Source: an uncultured Porphyromonas sp.
Lineage (GTDB): Bacteria; Bacteroidota; Bacteroidia; Bacteroidales; Porphyromonadaceae
DNA length: 58,509 nt
Assembly: GCA_905372565.1 (NCBI GenBank)
Contig: CAJPPK010000009.1
Span: 1-58,509, forward strand
Direction of reading: 5' to 3'
Shown: in pieces, positions 7,438 to 14,872 of the stretch
How positions within the stretch are numbered: position 1 is the stretch's first letter
Layout: each line of letters begins with the position of its first letter
Position numbers and translations under genes: made by a program
Notes under the pieces: model-generated
What the model was told of the DNA's origin: nothing
Databases searched by the model: none
Seen by the model: only the letters and a program-made list of their open reading frames with translations

Positions 7438-9057
7438 CTAAGCGCCGTAGTACTTCGCCTTGAGCTCAGCGACCGTAGGATCGACAATGTAGTCGTCGTA
7501 GTCCATGATCTTGTCGATGATGCCCCCTGGCGTTAGCTCGATGATACGATTAGCCACCGTCTGAATGAACTCGTGGTCATGGCTCGTGAAGAGGACATTT
7601 CCCTTGAACGTCTTCAGCGTATTGTTGAAGGCCTGGATAGACTCGAGGTCAAGGTGGTTCGTTGGGCTATCGAGGACGAGCACATTAGCGTTCTTGAGCA
7701 TCATACGAGAGATCATACAGCGCATCTTTTCTCCCCCAGAGAGGACAGAGGCACTCTTGAGGATCTCTTCTCCCGAGAAAAGCATACGCCCGAGGAAGCC
7801 CTTGAGATAAACCTCATTGGTATCTGCTGCAAACTGAGACAGCCACTCGACGAGGTTCATATCCGTATTAAAGAAGGCAGTATTATCCAGCGGCAGGTAA
7901 GCTTCGGTGATCGTCTGACCCCATTCGTAGGTGCCTTCTGCAGCCTTCTCCTCCCCATTGATGATCTGGAAGAGGGCAGTCATAGCACGTGGATCACGGC
8001 TGATGAAGACGATCTTATCGTCCTTCTCTACATTGAAGTTCAGATCACGGAAGAGAAGCGTACCATCATCAGCATAAGCCGTGAGTCCCTTGACCTCAAG
8101 TATCTTGTTCCCGGGGTCACGATCTGGGGTGAAGATGATCCCTGGATAGCGGCGACTGCTAGCCTTGATCTCCTCGACATTGAGCTTCTCAAGCATCTTC
8201 TTACGGCTGGTGGTCTGCTTACTCTTAGCGACGTTAGCACTGAAGCGACGGATGAACTCTTCCAGCTCCTTACGCTTTTCCTCCGCCTTCTTATTCTGCT
8301 GCTGCTGTTGGCGAAGAGCTAGCTGGCTAGACTCGTACCAGAAGCTATAGTTCCCCGCGAACTGCTGGACACGACCGAAGTCAATATCTACCGTATGCGT
8401 ACAGACCGAGTCGAGGAAGTGACGGTCGTGGCTGACGACAAGCACCGTCTGCTCGTATTCGGAGAGATAGTGCTCCAGCCAAGTCACAGTCTCTAGGTCG
8501 AGGTCATTGGTAGGCTCGTCGAGGAGGAGGTTATCTGGCTTGCCATAAAGAGCACGAGCCAAGAGGACACGTACCTTTTCCTTACCGCTCAGCTCCTTCA
8601 TCAGCTTGTAGTGGAGATCCTCCTTGATCCCTAGACCGCTGAGGAGCATAGCAGCATCGCTCTCGGCATTCCAGCCTTCCATCTCGGCGAACTTATCCTC
8701 AAGCTCAGCTACACGATTACCATCTTCGTCATTGAAGTCAGGCTTCGCATAGAGGGCATTCTTCTCCTCCATGATAGCCCATAGGACACTGTGCCCCATC
8801 AGGACAGTATCCATGACGGTAAAGGCATCAAAAGCGTGGTGATCCTGGCTAAGTACCGAAAGGCGCTCGCCTGGACCAAGAGTAACCGTACCTCGAGTGG
8901 GCTCAAGAGCACCGCTGATGGTGCGAAGGAGGGTAGACTTACCAGCTCCGTTAGCACCGATAATACCATAGCAGTTACCTGGGGTAAACTTCAAGTTAAC
9001 ATCCTGGAAGAGGATACGCTTACCAAACTGCACGGAGAGATCGCTGACTGTGATCAT
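7438..9057 (-). CDS. ABC-F family ATPase (YbiT-like) with degenerate second ATP site
   Basis: Cytosolic tandem-ABC protein (539 residues) of the ABC-F family, whose members act on ribosomes rather than in transport. The first cassette is intact: Walker A GANGAGKST (34-42), signature LSGKEKVR (156-163), Walker B LLLDEPTND (177-185), and SHDRHFL (209-215). The inter-domain linker (about 240-300) is charged, with a short glutamine run at 250-254. The second cassette keeps its signature LSGGEKMR (439-446) and SHDHEF, but its P-loop reads ISRDPRAMTA (352-361), with no GK[ST], and its Walker B reads VLDSPTNHLD, with Ser464 in place of the catalytic Glu. I believe P-loop loss is common in Bacteroidota homologues. 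Confidence 0.9.
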   Translation of the reverse strand: MITVSDLSVQFGKRILFQDVNLKFTPGNCYGIIGANGAGKSTLLRTISGALEPTRGTVTLGPGERLSVLSQDHHAFDAFTVMDTVLMGHSVLWAIMEEKNALYAKPDFNDEDGNRVAELEDKFAEMEGWNAESDAAMLLSGLGIKEDLHYKLMKELSGKEKVRVLLARALYGKPDNLLLDEPTNDLDLETVTWLEHYLSEYEQTVLVVSHDRHFLDSVCTHTVDIDFGRVQQFAGNYSFWYESSQLALRQQQQQNKKAEEKRKELEEFIRRFSANVAKSKQTTSRKKMLEKLNVEEIKASSRRYPGIIFTPDRDPGNKILEVKGLTAYADDGTLLFRDLNFNVEKDDKIVFISRDPRAMTALFQIINGEEKAAEGTYEWGQTITEAYLPLDNTAFFNTDMNLVEWLSQFAADTNEVYLKGFLGRMLFSGEEILKSASVLSGGEKMRCMISRMMLKNANVLVLDSPTNHLDLESIQAFNNTLKTFKGNVLFTSHDHEFIQTVANRIIELTPGGIIDKIMDYDDYIVDPTVAELKAKYYGA

Positions 9058-9121
9058 ATCGTCGTCTTGTCTATCTGCTGAATGATTGTAGAAAGGGGTG
9101 GCCTGTAAGCCTAATGAAAGC

Positions 9122-9168
9122 CGAGGGTCTCTCCTCCAAGTACAAAAACTCTGGTGGAGAGACCCTCG
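9122..9168 (-). terminator. Terminator of the trigger factor gene
   Basis: Long stem CGAGGGTCTCTCC / GGAGAGACCCTCG, extended by CCA/TGG across a one-base mismatch, around an A-rich loop, 19 bases after the tig stop codon. It separates tig from the ABC-F gene downstream on the same strand. Confidence 0.8.
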
Positions 9169-9186
9169 TAAGGGTAAGAGGTGAGA

Positions 9187-10551
9187 CTAAGCCTCGACAG
9201 GGTTCATCAGAGCATTGAACTCCTCAGGAGAGACCTCCTTCTCTTCGATCGTGATCGCTTCCTTAGCGATCGCAGCGAGCTTGCTGTCTGCTACACGATC
9301 AATGAGGTTCTCACGAGTACGTTCGTCCTTGAGCATGCTCTGAGCATAGTTCTCAAGTAGCTCATCAGGTACTGAAGTCATACCGTACATAGCGAACTGG
9401 CTCTTAGCTACGATGAGAGCGAACTTCTGTACGTCAGCTTCTTCGATCTTCACATCGGCAGCCTTCAGGAGGTTGGTCTTGATGCGATCAAAGGTGATAT
9501 CGTCTAGGATCTGGGGAAGATCACGGTCAAGATCTTCTTCCTTAGCTTCGCTGTTACGAGCGAGGAAGATGCGCTTGAGGAGAGCTTCATCATAGGCTAC
9601 CTTACCAGCCTTCTTGAGAAGGAGGCTACGAAGGTCGCGCGTGAACTTGTAGTCGCTCTCGGTAGCAAACTGTTCGCCGAAGCTTTCACGGATGCTAGCA
9701 CGAAGCGCTTCTTCGTCACGGATGTCACTACCTTCACCGAAAGCCTGGACGAAGAAGGCTTCATTCATCTTTGCAGCTTCATGACGAGAGATCTTATCGA
9801 TCTTGTAAGAGAACTCGACACCTTCTAGTGCAGGCACCTGTTCCTTCTCGATATTCAGCAGGCTAGCTAGCTCAGCGACTTCACCAGCATAGAGAGCGAA
9901 AGGAGAGAAGACGATCGTATCACCTAGCTTAGCACCGAGGAGCTTCTTCTTCTCATCTTCGTTCTTAGTAAAGCGAGGAAGGATAAGTCCCTTCTCTTTC
10001 TGAATGCCGCCTTCCTTAGGCTGACCATTCTCGAGCTCGACGAAGTGACCATAGATGACATCGTTATCAGCGACTACGTCTGCTTCGATCTGTGTACCAG
10101 CATTGTCAAGCATGCGCTGGATCTGCTCGTCTTCCATCTGCTTGGTAGCAGCGATACGGTAGTAGGTGAGCTTGTCGCTCTTCTCAAGCTTCACATCCAG
10201 CTTAGGAGCAAGAGCCACTTCGTAGTCGAAGGTATAATCCTCATCCTTGACAAAGTCATACTGTGCACCTTCGACAGGCAGAGGTTGACCAAGGATTTCC
10301 AACTTCTCAGCATCAATGTAGCCAAAGAGCTCGTTGATGACTGCACGGTTGATTTCATCGACCTTGATGGAGGTACCTACCTGCTTCTTGAGCATACCCA
10401 GAGGTGCATGTCCCTTACGGAAGCCTGGGACGGAGGCATTCTTTTGATAAGACTTAAGCGCCTTATCTACGAGGGGTTGATAGTCTGCGACACCGAGAGC
10501 TACGGTGATGATAGCGGAGACTTCGGAGGTCTGCTTGATCGATACAGCCAT
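9187..10551 (-). CDS. tig: Trigger factor, ribosome-associated chaperone
   Basis: Folding chaperone that binds the ribosome exit tunnel (454 residues, normal length). The N-terminal ribosome-binding domain contains PGFRKGHAPLGMLKKQ (about 43-58), equivalent to the GFRxGK ribosome-docking signature. The central prolyl-isomerase region and a C-terminal helical arm rich in charged residues follow. It is a single gene with its own promoter (TACTTTTG box at 10669-10676) and a strong terminator. Bacteroidota trigger factors are divergent, which agrees with the weak central domain seen here. Confidence 0.92.
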   Translation of the reverse strand: MAVSIKQTSEVSAIITVALGVADYQPLVDKALKSYQKNASVPGFRKGHAPLGMLKKQVGTSIKVDEINRAVINELFGYIDAEKLEILGQPLPVEGAQYDFVKDEDYTFDYEVALAPKLDVKLEKSDKLTYYRIAATKQMEDEQIQRMLDNAGTQIEADVVADNDVIYGHFVELENGQPKEGGIQKEKGLILPRFTKNEDEKKKLLGAKLGDTIVFSPFALYAGEVAELASLLNIEKEQVPALEGVEFSYKIDKISRHEAAKMNEAFFVQAFGEGSDIRDEEALRASIRESFGEQFATESDYKFTRDLRSLLLKKAGKVAYDEALLKRIFLARNSEAKEEDLDRDLPQILDDITFDRIKTNLLKAADVKIEEADVQKFALIVAKSQFAMYGMTSVPDELLENYAQSMLKDERTRENLIDRVADSKLAAIAKEAITIEEKEVSPEEFNALMNPVEA

Positions 10552-10668
10552 TCGTCTTTCTATTTATTAATATTGTATACTGACGTATTGAGGTTTGTCT
10601 CAGAGGAGCGCATCATCCAGCGAGGGCGCTAGCCCAAGAGATAGTTTACTCCCCTAACAAATTGAGTA

Positions 10669-10676
10669 CAAAAGTA
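10669..10676 (-). promoter_or_regulatory. Bacteroidota-type -7 box for tig
   Basis: Minus-strand TACTTTTG matches TAnnTTTG. It predicts a transcript start near 10662 and a 5' leader of about 110 bases before the tig ATG at 10551. Confidence 0.55.
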
Positions 10677-10718
10677 ATCTAATTCGACCACTTAGGCAAT
10701 AAGACTAGCCTTTACTCC

Positions 10719-11420
10719 CTAGCGGGTCTTGCTGATGAGGATAGAGAAGTAAGGGAAAGTACGCTCTAGGATCAAGTCAGGGCTAGAGGAGACAAACTCC
10801 TTCTCCATACCTAGAAACTCAAAGTAATGCCAATGTCGATGAGGATAAGCCTCGATGGCTCGCTTCAGCTCTGCCTCGCAAAGTGAGCCCTTCATCACCA
10901 CAATCGTATGCTTACTCTGCCAAGCTCGTTCCCATTCCTCGGGAGTTGCTTGACCAGGGATGACGGTACATTGCTCCTCGAGCTGAACCAGCTGTCCCTG
11001 TAGTCGGGCATTGCATGCGATAAAGGCGGGGACACCACAGTGCTGATGATAGGTTAGACCCGCCTGCTCTAGATGCTCAGCGATATAAGCCGATGAGGAG
11101 AAGAAGCCACAGTCTCCCTCTGCTACGATAGCGATACATGCTTCGGGGTGGGACTGAGCTTGCTGGATGATCTGCTCAGCGACATCGAGGTAAGCTTGCT
11201 GTGCTCCATCTCGATCCTTGCTCATCGGTAGATCATAGAGGGAGATCTGCTCGGGGCGAATACCCAAGGAGAGCATCATCTCAGCAGCCTTGGATGTATG
11301 TCGTCCCTTCTTAGAGACAGGGACAGGAGTATAGATCGTATCAGCCTGCTTGAGCTGACGTAGTGCCTTGAGTGTAATCAGCTCGGGGTCACCAGGGCCT
11401 AGAGAAACAAAGTGAATCAT
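10719..11420 (-). CDS. cobI: Precorrin-2/cobalt-factor-II C20-methyltransferase
   Basis: SAM-dependent methyltransferase of the tetrapyrrole methylase fold (233 residues) that methylates C20 of the corrin precursor. The N-terminal GxGPGDPEL motif is seen as LGPGDPELITLKALRQLKQA (about 7-26). AEGDCGFFSSSAY (about 100-112) corresponds to the family EGDPxFYS loop, with Pro replaced by Cys-Gly, and GVPAFIACNA (129-138) to the PGxxS region. It is the last gene of a four-gene minus-strand operon that is otherwise unrelated to corrins. The only other corrin gene in view is the CbiG-CbiF fusion at 28070-29890. The name could equally be CbiL. Confidence 0.88.
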   Translation of the reverse strand: MIHFVSLGPGDPELITLKALRQLKQADTIYTPVPVSKKGRHTSKAAEMMLSLGIRPEQISLYDLPMSKDRDGAQQAYLDVAEQIIQQAQSHPEACIAIVAEGDCGFFSSSAYIAEHLEQAGLTYHQHCGVPAFIACNARLQGQLVQLEEQCTVIPGQATPEEWERAWQSKHTIVVMKGSLCEAELKRAIEAYPHRHWHYFEFLGMEKEFVSSSPDLILERTFPYFSILISKTR

Positions 11421-11453
11421 AGTTAGTGGGCTAATGGAAGTATAAGGATGGCA

Positions 11454-12917
11454 TCACTTCTTAGAGGCACGATGCGAGGCACGGTCACGAACCTCCTTAG
11501 CATACTGAGCAGCCTTCTTGCGCCCTCGGCTATCGTGAGAGAAGGCATCGTAGTCAAAGCGCTCTGGCCAAGTACGTGCTAAGTCCTCTAGTCGGACACT
11601 ATCTCCTGTCGTACGACGGAGCACTACGGAGTCATAGCGACACTTCTCCAAGGACTCAGTGCGATCCTTTGGGAAGCGATATGAAGCGTAGGTCAGCTTA
11701 TCTGGCTCTACCGTGATATGCTGATAGAGGAGCAGTCCTGAGCCCAAGCGATCATAGCAGGGATTGAAACTATTGCGGTGATGACGCACGGAGGTAGAGC
11801 TGACGATGAAGAGAGGAGGGATCGTATCTCCCTGACGAGAGCGGAGTGTCCCACGTGCATAGCTATGGTCATTCCCCTGGAGTACAAGGTCTGCTCCCGC
11901 CTCAATGAGCTCATCCTTGATGAAGTAGTGCATGATCAGGTTCTTCTTCCCCTCCTCTACGCGATCGACTGCATGGTGACAGAGCACGATACGCCAGGGT
12001 TGCTTCGCCTCATGTAGCACGGAGCTCAACCAAGAGCGAGTGCTATTGATCGCACCCAAGCCCAATAGATCCGTGGTATCAAGTATCACGAGACGGAAAA
12101 GCGGGAAGTCGATGTAGTAATGAGCTAGGGAAAGACTCTCGGAGCCATTCATCGGGTAGCCTAGCTGCGCCCTCCAGCGTCCATCGAGGATATGCGACCA
12201 GCCCGATCGCTGTGCCTCTCCCAGTCCTGGGGCGAGGATCATCGGCACACTTGAGTTGACTCCATCGAGACTATGATAGAAGTCCTGCCAGGCTCGGTCA
12301 GTCTGTCCCGAGAGAATACCACCACTTAGCGCATAGAAGTCACTGGGTAAGGGGCTGGAACGTAGGTAATCAAAGAGACGACGAGTAAGCTCCGTAGGAT
12401 TATCTCGGAGATCTCCTAGATAGAAGAAGCTCGTTCGTCGCTCCTCATCCGGGAGGACGAAGGAGCCACGATAGTCCTTTGCCCCTGCCACACGTAGGCG
12501 ATAGACATAGCGCATGCCGGGCTGAAGGCTATCTAGCTGTACGTGGTAATAGACCGCCTGACCACCCGATGTCGTGACGACCTCGTGAGTAGGCTGGAGA
12601 CACTTCGGACGTAGGGTATCGCCTCGCTCACCGATGCGAGAGAGGAGCACCTCTGCCGGACATACCGAATCACCACATCGCCACGAGATCCTACGCTCGT
12701 GACTGAAGTCTGCCCCCGAGGTTAGCGTCACTCGCTGGATAGCATGCTCCGAGCGATAAGAAGGCTCCTCCTCGATGCGCCCCCAGCTATTCCACAGGAG
12801 CATACCGAGGATCCCCACCCCTACGATCGCTAAGGCAAGGATCACCCACAGACGTCGCTTCCAAGGAGAGGGAGCTACATGCAGGGCATGGTGGCGGTGA
12901 TAGCGACGCTTCCTCAA
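11454..12917 (-). CDS. Membrane-anchored purple-acid-phosphatase-like protein, metal site degenerate
   Basis: 487 residues: a basic N-terminus, one transmembrane helix (22-44), a fibronectin-III-like domain (about 55-155) and a metallophosphoesterase fold (about 162-400), probably facing the periplasm. Aligned by eye to active relatives, motif I Asp is kept (YLGDLRD, D169) and so is the motif IV His (LCHHA, 312-316). But motif II reads SGGIL where GGD is expected (G200), motif III reads GLGEA where GNHE is expected (231-235), and motif V reads GNDHSYAR where GH[DE]H is expected (N349). Several metal ligands are therefore missing, and I infer a pseudo-enzyme or a binding protein. It lies 13 bases from the upstream and 33 bases from the downstream gene. 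Confidence 0.83.
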   Translation of the reverse strand: MRKRRYHRHHALHVAPSPWKRRLWVILALAIVGVGILGMLLWNSWGRIEEEPSYRSEHAIQRVTLTSGADFSHERRISWRCGDSVCPAEVLLSRIGERGDTLRPKCLQPTHEVVTTSGGQAVYYHVQLDSLQPGMRYVYRLRVAGAKDYRGSFVLPDEERRTSFFYLGDLRDNPTELTRRLFDYLRSSPLPSDFYALSGGILSGQTDRAWQDFYHSLDGVNSSVPMILAPGLGEAQRSGWSHILDGRWRAQLGYPMNGSESLSLAHYYIDFPLFRLVILDTTDLLGLGAINSTRSWLSSVLHEAKQPWRIVLCHHAVDRVEEGKKNLIMHYFIKDELIEAGADLVLQGNDHSYARGTLRSRQGDTIPPLFIVSSTSVRHHRNSFNPCYDRLGSGLLLYQHITVEPDKLTYASYRFPKDRTESLEKCRYDSVVLRRTTGDSVRLEDLARTWPERFDYDAFSHDSRGRKKAAQYAKEVRDRASHRASKK

Positions 12918-12930
12918 GCTAGATAGGAGA

Positions 12931-13503
12931 TTAGTCGATCGTTTTCTCTGTCACAGGCGTAGCTACGGCAGAGGCAGCAGCCTGGAGCTGGGTGTGCTGG
13001 ACACCCTCTAGCTTGCTTCGCAGGAGATCTCTCTCAGCCTGAAGGGTAGCTTCGCTCTTGCGTAGCTCGAGGACTTCCTGGTTTAAGTTATTCCACTCGA
13101 TGAGCCCACGGACGCATAGCCCTATGGAGATGACGGCTACAGCACCGACGACACCTAGGGAAGAGACCGGAGCTACCTCAGGGGCGAAGCCAGGCATACC
13201 TAGCTCCCAGATCGAGTAGCATAGCAAGGGGATGAGCAAACCTATGAGTGCAGCGACCACGACGATCCACAGATAGGCACGGAAGAGACGCTGACGCATC
13301 AGGCGAGGCGCCAGGACGGCATAGTTGAGGTAGAAGAGAGCGATCAGATAGAGATCAGTCAGCCAAGTCGAGTAATAGAGTTTGGGGTTATGAAAGACCG
13401 AAGTCTCCTGTGTCCCCTGTAGGCTTGTCGTCAGGGTCTGAAGGACGATCAGTACGAGCCAGACAAGGGCATAGACTGAGAACGAAATGCGCTTACCATT
13501 CAT
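12931..13503 (-). CDS. Membrane protein resembling a LytS-type sensor module without a kinase domain
   Basis: 190 residues with four hydrophobic helices (about 10-28, 48-66, 74-98 and 113-132) followed by a coiled coil (about 137-170, NLNQEVLELRKSEATLQAER) and a short Thr/Ala tail. The order, and the phrase FYLNYAVLAPRLMRQRLFRAYL (57-78, cited by position), resemble the membrane and linker part of Bacteroidota LytS/YehU-type sensor histidine kinases. In those, the coiled coil runs into the NPHFLFN kinase block; here the protein ends instead. No kinase frame follows. It lies between the polyprenyl synthase (14 bases) and the phosphatase-like gene (13 bases). No function is assigned. Confidence 0.7.
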   Translation of the reverse strand: MNGKRISFSVYALVWLVLIVLQTLTTSLQGTQETSVFHNPKLYYSTWLTDLYLIALFYLNYAVLAPRLMRQRLFRAYLWIVVVAALIGLLIPLLCYSIWELGMPGFAPEVAPVSSLGVVGAVAVISIGLCVRGLIEWNNLNQEVLELRKSEATLQAERDLLRSKLEGVQHTQLQAAASAVATPVTEKTID

Positions 13504-13517
13504 AAGATAGAAAGAAC

Positions 13518-14489
13518 TTAGTATTTACGTAGGGCGATATAGTCGGCTAGAGCCAAGAGTGAGTCCTTATAAGGACTAGCTGGGAGGGGAGCAATGAGCA
13601 CCTTGGCCTCATCAATGTAGCTTTGGAGGCGCTCCTCGGCGTAGCGAATCCCTCCCCCATCGTACGCCAAGTGAGTGAGGCGGTCAATGCTCTCCGAGCT
13701 GATCGGTCGCTCTTGAAGCAGGGCAAGGTAAGGGCTCGCATCCTCCTGCTGGAGCAATACATGCAGCAGAGGCAGGGTGATCTTCCCCTCTCGCAGGTCA
13801 TTCCCCGTGGGCTTGCCTACATCCGAGCGGAAATAGTCAAAGATATCATCTCGAATCTGAAAGGCCATCCCGAGCGACATCCCGATCTGGCGAGCACGCT
13901 GACGGCTGTTCTCATCGACATCCGAGGTGATCGCTGCGACCTCGGCACAGGCTGCGAAGAGCTCCGCCGTCTTTTGGCGAATGATATCGTAGTAGTTCGC
14001 TTCACTTAACCTTAGGCTATCGGCGGTCTCGAACTGCCTAATCTCCCCCTCAGTCAGCTCTCTGCCAATCGCAGAGACGATGTGCATGATCCGTAGGTCA
14101 CCCAAAGCGATCGCTCCGATCAGGGCGGAGGAGAGGACGAAGTCACCCATGAGCACCGCTACACGGTTGTCAAAGATAGCGCCCAGCGTCGGTTGTCCCC
14201 GGCGAGTCTTAGCTTCGTCGATGACATCATCATGGATCAGCGTAGCTGTATGAATCAATTCCAAGAGGACGGCCGCCTCGATGCTCTTCCCCGACGGAGC
14301 TTCCGCTCGCAGGGCACCTGCGAGTAGCGCCACCAAGATCGGGCGCACCTGCTTCCCCGTGGAAGCATTGAGGAGCTCCAGAGCCTGCTGTAGCCATTCG
14401 GACTTGGCAGATAGGATCTCGGCAAACTGGCTGTGGAAGTCTTCCACATAGCTTGCTACGGGAGCCTTGATATGATTAAGATCGTACAT
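13518..14489 (-). CDS. Trans-polyprenyl diphosphate synthase
   Basis: Prenyltransferase (323 residues) that extends isoprenoid diphosphates, probably octaprenyl/heptaprenyl-type chains for the quinone side chain. Both Asp-rich Mg-binding motifs are intact: first DDVIDEA (87-93) and second DDIFDYF (214-220); GKQVRP (45-50) is the conserved IPP-binding region. It is the first gene of the operon 14489-10719 and has its own promoter box at 14520-14527, giving a leader of about 20 bases. An IspB-like function is likely, but the chain length cannot be read from sequence alone. Confidence 0.92.
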   Translation of the reverse strand: MYDLNHIKAPVASYVEDFHSQFAEILSAKSEWLQQALELLNASTGKQVRPILVALLAGALRAEAPSGKSIEAAVLLELIHTATLIHDDVIDEAKTRRGQPTLGAIFDNRVAVLMGDFVLSSALIGAIALGDLRIMHIVSAIGRELTEGEIRQFETADSLRLSEANYYDIIRQKTAELFAACAEVAAITSDVDENSRQRARQIGMSLGMAFQIRDDIFDYFRSDVGKPTGNDLREGKITLPLLHVLLQQEDASPYLALLQERPISSESIDRLTHLAYDGGGIRYAEERLQSYIDEAKVLIAPLPASPYKDSLLALADYIALRKY

Positions 14490-14519
14490 GATCTAGTATG
14501 CCTAAGATTAAATTATTAA

Positions 14520-14527
14520 CAAATATA
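14520..14527 (-). promoter_or_regulatory. Bacteroidota-type promoter of the polyprenyl synthase operon
   Basis: Minus-strand TATATTTG matches TAnnTTTG, with a TTGG about 20 bases upstream as the -33 element. Transcription would begin near 14512, about 20 bases before the ATG at 14489. Confidence 0.65.
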
Positions 14528-14646
14528 GCGAAACTCTCTGCGTTCACCAATCCGCTCTAGTGAGGAAGCCCCTATACCCATCAGCTGTCAGCCCTCCTCT
14601 TCCCCTACTCCAGCGACGCACACACGCCCTCTTACTTCGCACCAGG

Positions 14647-14756
14647 TGTATCTTCACTAGCGCAAAGCTCTACCTCCCATCCGAGAAAGGTAGAGCTTCC
14701 TCCCCACAGAGCTATACCTCTCTAACAAGCAAATTACCAACACCTTTCACAAACAC
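14647..14756. repeat. Array C: 22-bp units, CTCTACCT / AGGTAGAG type
   Basis: Units start at 14647, 14669, 14691 and 14713, exactly 22 bp apart, with a weaker one at 14735 and perhaps one at 14625. Unit heads are TGTATCTT, TCTACCTC, TAGAGCTT and TATACCTC; tails end in AAAGC, AAAGG and AGAGC. AAGCTCTACCT and its exact inverse AGGTAGAGCTT flank a 12-base centre. The 14-mer GCAAAGCTCTACCT (14662-14675) recurs exactly in arrays F and G. Confidence 0.82.
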
Positions 14757-14872
14757 CTGCACCTAAGAATACAGAAAAAGTGGCTAATCTATCTGTACGA
14801 TGATTAGCCACTTCCCTTAGGGTCTAGCTTCTTATCCTCAGCGAGGTAGGATCTAGCCTCGCCAAGCTAAGC

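Larger units (their letters stand above)
14490..14872. other. 383-bp gap between the polyprenyl synthase and mltF genes
   Basis: Contains the promoter of the polyprenyl synthase operon (14520-14527), the repeat array C (about 14625-14756) and, next to the mltF stop, GC-rich sequence with CTTATCCTCAGCGAGGTAGG in which no clear hairpin plus T run was found. A plus-strand frame at 14560-14766 covers the repeats and has no protein-like character. Confidence 0.6.

Noticed and set aside
7573..8322. A 249-codon plus-strand frame opposite the ABC-F gene
   Set aside because: It is the antisense shadow of a well-conserved ATPase; its translation has no recognisable domain and it lacks a promoter box.
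10045..10632. A 195-codon plus-strand frame opposite trigger factor
   Set aside because: Antisense to the conserved tig gene and crossing its start and leader; no protein-like features.
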